Origin: Sphingobium aromaticiconvertens
GTDB lineage: Bacteria > Pseudomonadota > Alphaproteobacteria > Sphingomonadales > Sphingomonadaceae
Length of the DNA: 64,000 nt
Assembly (NCBI RefSeq): GCF_037154075.1
Contig: NZ_JBANRJ010000001.1
Span: forward strand, 1-64,000
Direction: 5' to 3'
Shown here: positions 34,808 through 43,340 of the stretch, one piece after another
Layout of the letters: every line of letters begins with the position of its first letter
Numbering within the stretch: position 1 is the stretch's first letter
The notes under the pieces: generated by a model
Database searches by the model: none
Seen by the model: only the letters and a program-made list of their open reading frames with translations
What the model was told of the DNA's origin: nothing
Made by a program: the position numbers and the translations under genes

Positions 34808-36393
34808 TTCATCTCAAGAAAGATGAGACCAAGGCGATGGTGGCGGTGCACGGCTGGTCCGGCATCCTGCTGGGCCTGCTGCTCTATGCCGTGGTCCTGA
34901 CCGGCACCGCGGCTGTGTTCGCTGAGGAGATCGGTGCCTGGTCGGCGGGCCATGTCGCGACGCGCTCCGTCTTCGAAACGCCGATCGACGCCACGGTACG
35001 ACGCCTGGCAGCGCAGACGCCCGCCCAATATCATGAGGGCGTCAACCTGTTCGAGATCGGCGATCACCATCTCGGCGCCTTCTTCCACCGACACGAGATC
35101 GACGCGAAGGGCGTGCCGGTCGAGCGCGGCATCTACTACCAGCTCGACGGTGACGGCCGGATCGCCCGCACGATCCACGGCACCGACGAGGAGGTCTTCG
35201 GCCCGCGCAACGACGATGCGCTCAGCAGCTTCCTGGTCGATACCCATGTCCGGCTGCATGTGCCCAATCCCTGGGGGCTGCTGCTGACCGGCATATTGGG
35301 CCTTGCCATGCTGGTGGCGGCTATTTCCGGACTGCTGATCCACCGGCATCTGTTCAAGGACATCTTCACCCTGCGCACCCGCGCCAATCCGGTGCTGGTG
35401 GACCGCGACCGCCATAGCGTCGCGGGCACCTGGAGCCTGCCCTTCGCGTTCATTCTCGCCTTCACGGGCAGCTTCTTCTCCTTCTTCGGCACCATCGGCG
35501 TGCCCGTCGTCGCGATGGCGGCGTTCAGCGGCAATGTTCAGGCCTTGAGCGACGCGGTGTTCGGCAATCCCGGCGCGCCCGATCCGCGCCCCACGGCCAT
35601 CGGCAACCTCGACCGGATCACGTCGGACTCCATCCGCCGCGCCGGTGGGGCGCCGACCTTCGTCGCGATAGAGAATTTCGGCCGGGCAGATGCGAAGATC
35701 ACCAGCTTTCACAACCCCAGGTCGAGCGACATCGAACCCGTATCGCTGCTATATAATGGCGCCTCTGCCACCTTCGTCCATGCCAAGCCCGCGGTGGGCA
35801 CGCGCCCGTCGGTGGGAGGCACGCTGACGGGGATCATGGGGCCGCTGCATTTCGGCAATTTCGCCGGCATGATTTCGAAGGCGATCTGGTTCGGGCTGGG
35901 TTTCGCCATGTGCTACGTCACCTTCACCGGCATGTGCCTGTGGGTGGTCCGGCGCAAGGACGATGCGCGTTCGTTCGCGTGGCTTGAACGGACAGTGACG
36001 GTCGTCGGCTTCGGCCTGCCTTTCGGTCTGACCGTATCGGCCGCCGCCTTCCTGGTGGCCATGCCGCTAGGATTGGCGGTCTATTGGACGACTGCGGCAT
36101 TTCTGATCGGATCAGCGCTGGCCATCGCCATGGGCATTTTCGCGTCCTCCAACGATATGCTCGCCAGGATGCTGAAGGGCGCGACCGGGCTCGTCATGCT
36201 GGCATTGCCAGCGCTTCGCCTGTTCGCCGCCGGCGGTCCCGGCTGGAGCGAAGCAATCGCCGTCAATCAACCGATCATCGCGGCGCTCGACATCGCGTTC
36301 CTGTTGACCGGCGCCTGGCTCATCCATAGTTGCCGGGAGGCGGGCATCTGGCGGAAGGCCGAGCCGCGCATGGAACAAGCGGTTCAGCTATGA
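34804..36393 (+). CDS. PepSY-associated transmembrane protein, putative siderophore-iron reductase
   Basis: 529 residues, four or more membrane helices with periplasmic loops of the PepSY-TM (PiuB-like) family: HGWSGILLGLLLYAVVLTGTAAVF at the N-terminus, DTHVRLHVPNPWGLLLTGILGLAMLVAAISGLLIHRHLFKDIF-type second helix with conserved His, SLPFAFILAFTGSFFSF, and a long hydrophobic C-terminal half. Such proteins are thought to reduce ferric siderophores at the inner membrane using membrane electrons, releasing Fe(II). It is coupled at both ends (ATGA) to its small neighbours. Confidence 0.88.
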   Translation: MIHLKKDETKAMVAVHGWSGILLGLLLYAVVLTGTAAVFAEEIGAWSAGHVATRSVFETPIDATVRRLAAQTPAQYHEGVNLFEIGDHHLGAFFHRHEIDAKGVPVERGIYYQLDGDGRIARTIHGTDEEVFGPRNDDALSSFLVDTHVRLHVPNPWGLLLTGILGLAMLVAAISGLLIHRHLFKDIFTLRTRANPVLVDRDRHSVAGTWSLPFAFILAFTGSFFSFFGTIGVPVVAMAAFSGNVQALSDAVFGNPGAPDPRPTAIGNLDRITSDSIRRAGGAPTFVAIENFGRADAKITSFHNPRSSDIEPVSLLYNGASATFVHAKPAVGTRPSVGGTLTGIMGPLHFGNFAGMISKAIWFGLGFAMCYVTFTGMCLWVVRRKDDARSFAWLERTVTVVGFGLPFGLTVSAAAFLVAMPLGLAVYWTTAAFLIGSALAIAMGIFASSNDMLARMLKGATGLVMLALPALRLFAAGGPGWSEAIAVNQPIIAALDIAFLLTGAWLIHSCREAGIWRKAEPRMEQAVQL

Positions 36394-36686
36394 CCATGGC
36401 AGGTACAACCCTGGCCACCGTCGTTTTCTCCGCAGTGCCAATCCTTCTTCTTTGCATCGGGGATCCGAAGCGCCGGCGATCGGTGAAGAAAAGCGATGGA
36501 ATGGCCAAGGGCATGCGGCGGCTGCTCGTAGCGATAGCCGTGATACCAGGCATCGTCTGCGCTGCGGCCGGCGATTCAGCTGCCTTCCTGATGTGGCTTG
36601 GCGGATGCGCGCTGTTGGGATGGGCTGCGACATTTTGCTTCCGCGTTGCCGATCGCTCTTCTCCTCAGCCTGGCATCACAGACTGA
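36390..36686 (+). CDS. Small membrane protein, DUF3325-like
   Basis: 98 residues, three membrane helices (TLATVVFSAVPILLLCIG, LLVAIAVIPGIVCAAAG, AAFLMWLGGCALLGWAATFCF) with the basic loop DPKRRRSVKK after the first. Size, topology and place directly after the PepSY gene (ATGA overlap) fit DUF3325, the usual last gene of such operons. Role unknown; probably supports the reductase. Confidence 0.7.
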   Translation: MTMAGTTLATVVFSAVPILLLCIGDPKRRRSVKKSDGMAKGMRRLLVAIAVIPGIVCAAAGDSAAFLMWLGGCALLGWAATFCFRVADRSSPQPGITD

Positions 36687-36709
36687 ACATAGTAATTGGA
36701 GAGTTTTGG

Positions 36710-37058
36710 ATGTCCGCGAACGACCCTTTGTCGTCGTTCCGCAACGAAACCAGCGATTACCACTATGCTGTGCCGCCTGGAGCCACGCTTCTCTATGATT
36801 TTGTCAACAGCTTGGATGCCCGGCATTATGTCGCCGATGGCGCGCGCCGACCCCGGCTGTCGGTGGATATTCCTCGACCGGTCGAAGCCCGGCTCCCGGC
36901 GCTGGTGCTCGTCCACCGGCTGCGGCAATCGTCAGAAAACACGGGCCTCTCGTGCGCGCCGCAGTCGCGGGGATCCGGCGTCCATCAGCGACGACGAAAC
37001 GCGTTGCCCCGCTTTCGGAGCAAGCCTCCGGACAGCGAATCTTCGGGAAATCGGTTAA
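36710..37058 (+). pseudogene. Remnant of a CGNR zinc-finger protein
   Basis: The start (ATG 36710, GGAGAG upstream) reads GATLLYDFVNSLDARHYV, the N-terminal signature of CGNR/ABATE-domain proteins. In another frame the C-terminal finger follows: DPGCRWIFLDRSKPGSRRWC then STGCGNRQKTRASRARR, a near-perfect CGNR motif. Intact members have about 190 residues; here some 100 central residues are missing and the two parts are in different frames. It is therefore a deletion pseudogene of a putative transcription regulator. Confidence 0.7.
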
Positions 37059-37882
37059 GGCGCAGGGTGCTTGTTTCGGGCGCGAAATGCGATCGGCGTG
37101 GTTCCCATTAATCGCCGAAATCGCCTGTTGAATTCCGACAGGTCACCGAAACCCGCATCGAAAGCCACCTCACTCACCGGTGCATCATCCTCCCGGAGAT
37201 GCGCGGCGGCGCGACGAAGCCGTTGTGCGAGTACGAACTGGTGCGGGGTCATGCCGGTCAAACCCTTGAACTCACGCAGGAAGTGGAATGGACTCATGCC
37301 TGCGCTCTCGGCAAGCGCCGAAAGCCCCTGACGCTGATGCGGTGCCTGCTCGATCCAATGCACGACATCCTGGATGCGCTTTGCTGTGGTTTTCGGACAT
37401 GGGCCACCAAATCGCGCCGACACTTCGGTCGATGCGACGGCCGCTAGTAACATATAGCTGAACTCTTCGGCCGATCCGCCGCTGCTCGTGAGAAGTCCGT
37501 CCGCCTGTACCAGCAAGGCGATATGGTCAGCTTGCGGTGGCAGGGCGGGACGACCGGACATGGCAGTGCTCAATCCCGGAACCTCCATCATCTGGCTTTC
37601 GCAAAAATCGGAATCGAAGTGAAACGCAATACAGCGGTCGCCTATGCTATGTTCATGCCGACATTCGAAGCCATCGCCTGGTTGGCCCAGAAGAATCGCG
37701 CCAGGCACGAGCGTCGCAGACCCTTTCGACGATCGATATTCGAAGCTGCCTTCGACGACGATTGCCACGCAAATTTGACCATGTTCCTCTTCGAAAGCCG
37801 CGTCATGGGGACCAGCGCAGCATCGCATGTGAGAGGCCGTCCAACCATCGCCAAGCGCGATGAGGTCTGCAGAAATCGTCAT
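37055..37882 (-). CDS. AraC-family transcriptional regulator
   Basis: About 275 residues. The N-terminal part has a cupin-like sensor (GQICVAIVVEGSFEYRSS, VPGAILLGQPGDGFECRHEH). The C-terminal ~100 residues carry the two AraC helix-turn-helix motifs (GLSALAESAGMSPFHFLREFK and PVSEVAFDAGFGDLSEFNRRF, then GTTPIAFR). It is divergent from the SRPBCC gene and may control it. The ATG at 37882 is preferred over an earlier start at 37939. Confidence 0.88.
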   Translation of the reverse strand: MTISADLIALGDGWTASHMRCCAGPHDAAFEEEHGQICVAIVVEGSFEYRSSKGSATLVPGAILLGQPGDGFECRHEHSIGDRCIAFHFDSDFCESQMMEVPGLSTAMSGRPALPPQADHIALLVQADGLLTSSGGSAEEFSYMLLAAVASTEVSARFGGPCPKTTAKRIQDVVHWIEQAPHQRQGLSALAESAGMSPFHFLREFKGLTGMTPHQFVLAQRLRRAAAHLREDDAPVSEVAFDAGFGDLSEFNRRFRRLMGTTPIAFRARNKHPAP

Positions 37883-37967
37883 CAGCCCAATATAGCAATT
37901 TTCCCCAAGTCTCCTCCAGCAAAACGTCTTAGCCAGCACGCAATGGTGTGGAACAAGGAAACCAAAA

Positions 37968-38444
37968 ATGGCAACGATACGTCATGAACAACTCGTCGCA
38001 GTCCCCGTCGAGGCAGCATGGGGAATGTTGAGGCAGGCGGACCGTGCGGACCGATTGTTCGCGCCAGTGCTGGCCGGATGTACGATGCAGGACGATATCC
38101 GCACGGTCACCTTCGCCAACGGCCTTGTTGCGAGCGAACAGATTGTCACCATTGATGATGCCGATCGACGCTTCGCCTATCATGTGATGGGTGAGATGTT
38201 CGAACATCATTCGGCGTCGATGCAGATCGTACCAGTCGATGATAGAAGCTGCCGCTTCATATGGATCAGTGACTTTCTGCCCGGAGATCGTGTCGAGACA
38301 GTTCAGCCACTCGTAATAGCAGGGGCAAGCGCCTTGGCACGAAATATGGAAGCAGGAGCAGCGAATCTAGTTCAGTGCGTGCCGACCGTTCACGCAAGCC
38401 GACCGGAATCGCCTGCCGAAAGTGATAGATGCCACCGCGCCTGA
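37968..38444 (+). CDS. SRPBCC-family protein
   Basis: 158 residues with the START/Bet-v1-like fold typical of small SRPBCC proteins in sphingomonads: HEQLVAVPVEAAWGMLRQAD, VTFANGLVASEQIVTIDDADRRFAYHV, RFIWISDFLPGD. These bind hydrophobic ligands in a central cavity. The last ~20 residues (after LARNMEAGAANLV) do not look like the family and may be an altered C-terminus at the island edge. Divergent AraC regulator 85 bp away. Confidence 0.75.
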   Translation: MATIRHEQLVAVPVEAAWGMLRQADRADRLFAPVLAGCTMQDDIRTVTFANGLVASEQIVTIDDADRRFAYHVMGEMFEHHSASMQIVPVDDRSCRFIWISDFLPGDRVETVQPLVIAGASALARNMEAGAANLVQCVPTVHASRPESPAESDRCHRA

Positions 38445-38568
38445 CCGTATTCGGGATGCCTCCCATCCGTACAAAGCCCCAACTTTGTGGCAGGGTTCTG
38501 TAGCAAATGCCTCACCACGGTTCCGGCGCCATCCGAAAATCAAGGTTTTGCGGTAGGTAGGAGAAAAC

Positions 38569-38616
38569 TGGCTGGGGCGGCAGGATTCGAACCTGCGCAT
38601 GGCGGCATCAAAAACC
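38569..38616 (-). repeat. 3' fragment of tRNA-Gln (probable attachment-site repeat)
   Basis: Reading the minus strand, the last 48 nt of a tRNA-Gln are present: the TTTTTGAT anticodon loop (anticodon TTG), the variable loop, the T-arm GCAGG-TTCGAAT-CCTGC, the acceptor strand CGCCCCA, G and CCA. The D-arm and 5' acceptor strand (TGGGGCG) are absent; the sequence diverges after the anticodon region. This is the signature of a duplicated 3' end left by integration into a tRNA-Gln gene, not a functional tRNA. Confidence 0.75.
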
Positions 38617-38931
38617 TCAAGCCGCCTCAAACCATGTCCCGACAGGCCCGTCGAAAGCCGCAGAAATTTGCGGATTTTTTGATCCTGTTCCAATTTCAAA
38701 ATCGTGTCAACAATGGCCGTGGGCACAATATGGGCATAAATTTTCTGTTAAAATAAACCGCTGCCCGGTCATTCCTGGCCCAGCCTCAAGGCCTGATAAT
38801 GGGCTCTAGCTTCCTTCATTAATGGCATGATGCCATTAGGGTTCAGCTCAATTTCGCCGCCAAACTGTCAAAATCATGGCAGCCGGAATCTCAATCGCGC
38901 TCGTCCACTTTGTACCAGCGTGCGCTGCAGA
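38617..38931. other. Intergenic stretch inside the presumed island edge
   Basis: About 315 bp with no recognisable gene. An integrase would be expected near such a junction, but none is seen here or elsewhere in the window. Confidence 0.4.
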
Positions 38932-39246
38932 TCAGTTCGGCGCATCATCCCGGAATCGATCGATCTGATGCATCCGCTCGTGAAGCACTGTCACGATGCC
39001 CATTGTACCATCTGACAGGACACGCCAATAAATATAATGGTGTTCGTACCGACAGTAGAAGCCATCGACCCCCAAATTCTTGGGAACGTCTCGCCAAGCC
39101 ACTCGACATGCAGCAATGTCGTCGAACCGCCCAAAGAGGCCGCGAATATAACGCTGGGCTTGATCCTCACCCCAGGCTTCGCGCGTATAAATGTAGATGT
39201 CATCAATCCGCCGACCGGCGGCTGTCTGCACACGATAGGTGCTCAT
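38932..39246 (-). CDS. ParE/RelE-superfamily toxin
   Basis: 104 residues of the ParE type: ARRIDDIYIYTREAWGEDQAQRYI-like N-terminal helices, then RYEHHYIYWRVLSDGTMGIVTVLHERMHQ, the central beta sheet and conserved C-terminal segment of the family. ParE toxins poison DNA gyrase. It follows the antitoxin gene by 5 bp. Likely a stabilising module of the accessory region. Confidence 0.85.
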   Translation of the reverse strand: MSTYRVQTAAGRRIDDIYIYTREAWGEDQAQRYIRGLFGRFDDIAACRVAWRDVPKNLGVDGFYCRYEHHYIYWRVLSDGTMGIVTVLHERMHQIDRFRDDAPN

Positions 39247-39251
39247 GAGGA

Positions 39252-39509
39252 TCAGCCGCGGGCGTTACGCGCCATTATGAGGTCGGCATCGAGCGGCTTA
39301 TAGTCCGACTCCGGCGCTGCGAAAGCAGCTGTCAATTCAGCTCGGAGAGCGACAAGCCTTTCAGACTCAACCCGTTCCTTGTCGCGGCGGATCAGATCGC
39401 GGACATATTCGCTGACATTCTCATATGTGCCGACATCGCCGACATTAGCGGCGACGAAATCGCTAAGCGCGCCACTGACGCGCACATTCAAGGTCATCTG
39501 CTTAGACAT
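39252..39509 (-). CDS. ParD-type ribbon-helix-helix antitoxin
   Basis: 85 residues. The N-terminal half is a ribbon-helix-helix DNA-binding fold (MTLNVRVSGALSDFVAANV, TYENVSEYVRDLIRRDKE); the C-terminal half (LTAAFAAPESDYKPLDADLI) wraps the toxin. GGAGG lies before the ATG at 39509. It is first in the operon and should repress it with ParE. Confidence 0.85.
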   Translation of the reverse strand: MSKQMTLNVRVSGALSDFVAANVGDVGTYENVSEYVRDLIRRDKERVESERLVALRAELTAAFAAPESDYKPLDADLIMARNARG

Positions 39510-39527
39510 TGGAAATCGCCTCCATGT

Positions 39528-39540
39528 CCTTAAAATAAGG
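39528..39540 (-). promoter_or_regulatory. Candidate ParD operator
   Basis: Perfect dyad CCTTA-N3-TAAGG placed 19 bp upstream of the antitoxin start, a usual position for ribbon-helix-helix autorepression. Inferred. Confidence 0.4.
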
Positions 39541-39740
39541 GATATTGTGGATAATGGCAAGAAAATCGCTTGATTCGCATCGGCTAATTCAGGCGAAATT
39601 TATCTCAAGAACCAAATAGCACCGACGAAACACTCGCTACATATATGCAACAAGCGAAACGGGCGCATCCGCCATCCCATCATTGCGTCGCGCAATCTTT
39701 TGGGCAGCACCCTTCAAAGGCACCGCTTGCGCGTGTCGGC

Positions 39741-40060
39741 TCAGGCGGTCGGCGCCACAATTTTCAGTGTCGCGCGCGGCTTTCGGGCGGGTTTCGCCGC
39801 TGCAACAGCCGCCAGCGCTGCCTGGACAGTATCCGCTTTGGGCGCGGCCTTCTGCCGCGGATCCCGGACAGCCTTTGCGTCAACAGCTGGGGGTGTCGAT
39901 AATGACGGCCTCAACCGGAGCATGAGCGTCCATGGCCGTCCTCAGGTTGGGCGTATTTACGCGGAGCTTAGCTTTTGGCTTGGTCTTGGTAGCAGTTGCC
40001 GTTTTCGCGGTGCCGGCGTTTTCGTGCCGCACCTTCTTGCCAACCTTAGTGCGGGTGCCG
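39741..40060 (-). pseudogene. Frameshifted Lys/Ala-rich tail beyond mucR
   Basis: Downstream of the mucR 3' part two further minus-strand frames show low-complexity, basic, coding-like sequence: TKVGKKVRHENAGTAKTATA with TKPKAKLRV, and DTVQAALAAVAAAKPARKPR with the end LKIVAPTA. They lie in different frames. They could be a histone-like tail once continuous with mucR or a separate decayed gene. Low certainty. Confidence 0.3.
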
Positions 40061-40215
40061 CTAGAACTTCCGAATGATCGCTGCGTCTGCAGCCGTCGGC
40101 TCTGCAGGCATAGGAGCGGCCGCTGCGCGACGATTGCCCAGACCAATGCGGCTTGCTGTTTCGCGGCACGCTTCCGAATAGGATCGTGCAACGGTCGGAT
40201 AGTTTGCAGGAAGCT

Positions 40216-41524
40216 GGACACCTCGAAAAACTCTGGCGTTTGATGGGCAGATTTGATTCACTTCGCCGACGATGTGGCGGAGGCGGTGATGATAGGGCAG
40301 CCGGGTTTCTTCGATCTTTCAGACCGGTACGATGCACTGAGCGCGGCGGGTGATCCGCTGGAGCGATTGGCGGCTGTTGTGGATTTCGGGGTTTTCCGTG
40401 GACCATTGGTGGCGGCCTTGCGCCGCAGTGTTCGGAGCAAAGGCGGGCGCCCGCCGTTCGACCCGGTTTTGATGTTCAAGATTTTGGTGCTGCAGGCGCT
40501 CTACTCGCTGTCAGAAGAGGCAACCGAGTTCCAGATCAAGGACCGCCTGTCGTTCCAACGCTTCCTGGGGCTTGGGCTGGACGGCACCGTGCCCGATGCC
40601 ACGACGGTCTGGCTATTCCGGGAGCGCCTCGTACAGGCCAGAGTGATCGACCGGCTCTTCGCTCGCTTCGACGCCGCGCTCAAGGACCGGGGCTATCTCG
40701 CTATGGGCGGGCAGATCATCGACGCCACTATCGTGCCGGCACCCAAACAGCGCAACACGGAGGTGGAGAAAGCAGCGATCAAGGAGGGCCGGATGCCGGA
40801 GGACTGGAAGCCGGCCAAGGCGCGGCAGAAAGATCGCGACGCACGCTGGTCGATCAAGTACAGCAAGGCCAAGGTCAGGGAGGGCGCCGATCCGAAAGCG
40901 GCCAAGCCTGTTGATTTGGCCATCCCGATGTTCGGCTATAAGAATCACATCGGCATCGACAAAACCCATGGGCTGATCCGCACCTGGGATGCCAGCGCCG
41001 CCAATGCCCATGACGGCGCAAGGCTGCCGGTTCTCATCAGCAAGGACAACACTGCCTCCGGCGTCTGGGCTGATACCGCCTATCGATCCAAGAAGAACGA
41101 GGCGTTCCTGGCGAGTGGCATGTTTACCAGCCACATTCACCAGAGGCGCAAACCGCGGCGACCGTTGCCCGAGCGGATCGCCAAGGCCAATACCCGGCGC
41201 TCAAAGATCCGCGCCCAGGTTGAGCATGTGTTCGCCGGGCAAAAGCACCGGATGGGGCTCGTCGTGCGCACCATCGGCATCGCCCGCGCCACCATCAAGA
41301 TCGGCATGGCCAACCTGGCCTATAACTTCCAGCGCCTGGCCTGGCTCGAGGGGCGAACTGCGCCTGCTTGATGTGAGCCGATGGCCACCGAAGGTAATTC
41401 CAGCCCCTGCGGCACCGGCAATATGGAAATCACCGACAAATACGCCGCAACGTCACTCCTGCCTTGCCGCCGCAATCCGCGCCGTCGAACCTACGCACAA
41501 ATCAAGCGGTTCTTCGAGGTGTCC
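40216..41524 (+). mobile_element. IS5-family element inside mucR (1,309 bp)
   Basis: Terminal inverted repeats GGACACCTCGAA / TTCGAGGTGTCC, flanked by a 4-bp duplication AGCT (40212-40215 and 41525-41528). It carries a single intact transposase gene. Different from the 845-bp element. The duplication is intact, so the insertion has not been rearranged. Confidence 0.92.
40289..41371 (+). CDS. IS5-family transposase, single frame
   Basis: About 360 residues. N-terminal helical domain with GGRPPFDPVLMFKILVLQAL and FLGLGLDGTVPDATTVWLFRERL; catalytic DDE: Asp in IIDATIVPAP, Asp in VWADTAYRSKKNE, Glu in RAQVEHVFAGQKHRMG. This matches the IS5 group proper. The ATG at 40289 lies after a purine-rich stretch; a TTG at 40253 would add 12 residues. 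It runs opposite to mucR. Confidence 0.9.
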   Translation: MIGQPGFFDLSDRYDALSAAGDPLERLAAVVDFGVFRGPLVAALRRSVRSKGGRPPFDPVLMFKILVLQALYSLSEEATEFQIKDRLSFQRFLGLGLDGTVPDATTVWLFRERLVQARVIDRLFARFDAALKDRGYLAMGGQIIDATIVPAPKQRNTEVEKAAIKEGRMPEDWKPAKARQKDRDARWSIKYSKAKVREGADPKAAKPVDLAIPMFGYKNHIGIDKTHGLIRTWDASAANAHDGARLPVLISKDNTASGVWADTAYRSKKNEAFLASGMFTSHIHQRRKPRRPLPERIAKANTRRSKIRAQVEHVFAGQKHRMGLVVRTIGIARATIKIGMANLAYNFQRLAWLEGRTAPA

Positions 41525-42076
41525 AGCTTGTAGCGTTCCTTATACTCGGCAATCGTCAAACCATCCGATGTCAAATGACGCTTCAATGTCTTGTAGGGCT
41601 TGCCGTCGATGAGATTGATGAGATGATCCGCGCTCGCGATGCTCTTCTTGATGCTGACGGCTGGCTTATGGACGGGCGCGTCGGGCTTTTCGTCGTCCGG
41701 TGCCGAAGTTCCAGCCAGCGCGGAACGCGTTGACTGGATAAGGCCTGCGAGATCTTCGCTCGCAACGACGTTATTCGCAAAATAGGCGGACAGAAGTTCG
41801 ACGGTAAGCGTCGTCAGATCGAACGTTTCGGCTTCGGACATTTCAGATCTTTCCAATCAGACAATCATGAGGCCAGCAGGTGCTCGGCTATTGCAGAAAG
41901 GCTCTAATCTTTGTGTTTCCAATCACAACACGGCCTGTGCACTCGATCCCAAACCAGCAAAAGGCAGTTCAATCGGGACGGCCCCGAGGTGCTGTCCGGC
42001 GATTATGAAAAAAACCGGCCTTTGAGCCTGCCCCCCAAGGCTATCTCAACGGCGCAGCCGTCCGGGATCGCCAACC

Positions 42077-43279
42077 TCACCTGATCTCCCGTTCGCGTTC
42101 CAGTGAGCGGATCATCGCCTGGTTCATCATATATTCGCGGCGCAGGTCACGATCGCTGGCCAGCTGCTCCATATGCTGTTCCTGGGCACTGGGACCGTCC
42201 GTGTCTGAAGCTTCCATCGCCTTCTTGTTCTTGATCGTCTGCGCCTGCACGAATTCGGATGCGATCGTGCGCCGCTGGCGATCGTAAAGGCCCAACCGTT
42301 CGTCAGCCTTGCCACCGTCCAGCAGGATATCGCGCAGTTTGTCGGTCAGGTTCCAGGCATCGTGGATGCCCGAATTCATGCCGAAGCCACCCAATGGATT
42401 GTTGAGATGCGCGGCATCGCCCGCCAGAATCACGCGGCCGTGATCGAAGCTCCGGGCCACGCGCTGGTGCACCCGGTACAAAGTGCGGTGATAGGTCTGG
42501 ACCGCTTCGCCATCGGGGATCAGCCGGGAAAAGACGGCTGACTTTTTTGCGTCGGACAGCAACATAGCGTCGCTTTCCTGCTCATGCGAGGGCACCAGCA
42601 CGCGCCACAAGGTGGGTACGCGCAGCAGCACGCACCATTCAGCGGCATCCGACATGTAGCTGACGTTCGCCAAATTCTCATAATGCTGCTCAACCGGATA
42701 GGCGGTCGAAAGCGTCAGGAACCGCTCGGGATAGGTAAAGCCGTCGAACTCGACGCCCATCCATTTTCGCACGGTCGAACTCGCGCCATCTGCTCCGATC
42801 AGATAATCGCATCGATAGGTCGCGATGGCCAACGGCCCCTCGACATGCACAGTCACTCCGTCGCCATCTTGTTCGTAGGACAGTAGCTGGTGTTGGAACA
42901 ATACCGTGCCATGCGGATGAGCGGCGAGGCGCCCGGTCAGCAGACGGGCCAGCTTATATTGTTCACACTGCAGCCGGTAGGGGTGCGGCGTCATGTCGGC
43001 AATGTCAGCCAGATCCAGGCTGATGACATTACCGCTACGCCGATTGCGATATTGATAGACCGGTGCTTTCAACCCGTCGGCCAACAGTTCGTCCAGGACG
43101 CCCAGTTCCTCCATCATCGCAAGCGTCGGCGGATGGAAGGTTGAGGCGCGCATATCCTCGGCACAATGGGTGGCCGGTTCGACCAGTACGACGTCGATGC
43201 CCATTTCCGCCAGCCGATAGGCGATGACGGCGCCAACCGGCCCGGCCCCCGCGACGAGGACGCGTGTTCTTTCGGTCAT
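42077..43279 (-). CDS. FAD-dependent aromatic/heterocyclic ring monooxygenase
   Basis: 400 residues, group A flavin hydroxylase (FAD_binding_3; PobA/UbiH/MhpA-like). The Rossmann motif VLVAGAGPVGAVIAYRLAEMG, the middle DG motif LIGADGASSTVRK, and the C-terminal GD motif VILAGDAAHLNNPLGGFGMN are intact. Such enzymes hydroxylate aromatic or N-heterocyclic rings with NAD(P)H and O2. It follows a DUF1330 gene by 61 bp and is divergent from the amidase/isomerase operon. It is the most likely first oxidative step, but no substrate can be assigned. Confidence 0.88.
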   Translation of the reverse strand: MTERTRVLVAGAGPVGAVIAYRLAEMGIDVVLVEPATHCAEDMRASTFHPPTLAMMEELGVLDELLADGLKAPVYQYRNRRSGNVISLDLADIADMTPHPYRLQCEQYKLARLLTGRLAAHPHGTVLFQHQLLSYEQDGDGVTVHVEGPLAIATYRCDYLIGADGASSTVRKWMGVEFDGFTYPERFLTLSTAYPVEQHYENLANVSYMSDAAEWCVLLRVPTLWRVLVPSHEQESDAMLLSDAKKSAVFSRLIPDGEAVQTYHRTLYRVHQRVARSFDHGRVILAGDAAHLNNPLGGFGMNSGIHDAWNLTDKLRDILLDGGKADERLGLYDRQRRTIASEFVQAQTIKNKKAMEASDTDGPSAQEQHMEQLASDRDLRREYMMNQAMIRSLEREREIR

Positions 43280-43340
43280 GTTCAGTTCCTGAAATCAGAT
43301 ATGCAGTGGTGCTACGGCCAAAAAGCTAGATCGGGCGCGC

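Larger units (their letters stand above)
40061..41841 (-). pseudogene. MucR/Ros-family regulator split by an insertion sequence
   Basis: The 5' part (41525-41841) reads LTVELLSAYFANNVVASEDL, HKPAVSIKKSIASADHLINL and DGKPYKTLKRHL, then LTIAEYKERYKL; the 3' part (40061-40215) reads PANYPTVARSYSEACRETAS and IGLGNRR. Together they are a complete MucR. Removing the element (40216-41524) plus one AGCT copy joins codons for ..YKL-PANYPTV.. in one frame, so the insertion is the disabling lesion. The Cys of the usual zinc site (I-C-L-E-D-G) is Asn here, as in zinc-free Ros homologues. MucR normally represses exopolysaccharide, motility and symbiosis genes. Confidence 0.85.

Noticed and set aside
38569-38640. 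A complete tRNA-Gln gene on the minus strand
   Set aside because: The D-arm and the 5' acceptor strand are absent and the sequence diverges just after the anticodon loop.
41842-42076. A gene between mucR and the FAD monooxygenase
   Set aside because: Only short frames without features; it is the mucR upstream region and the 3' flank of the monooxygenase gene.
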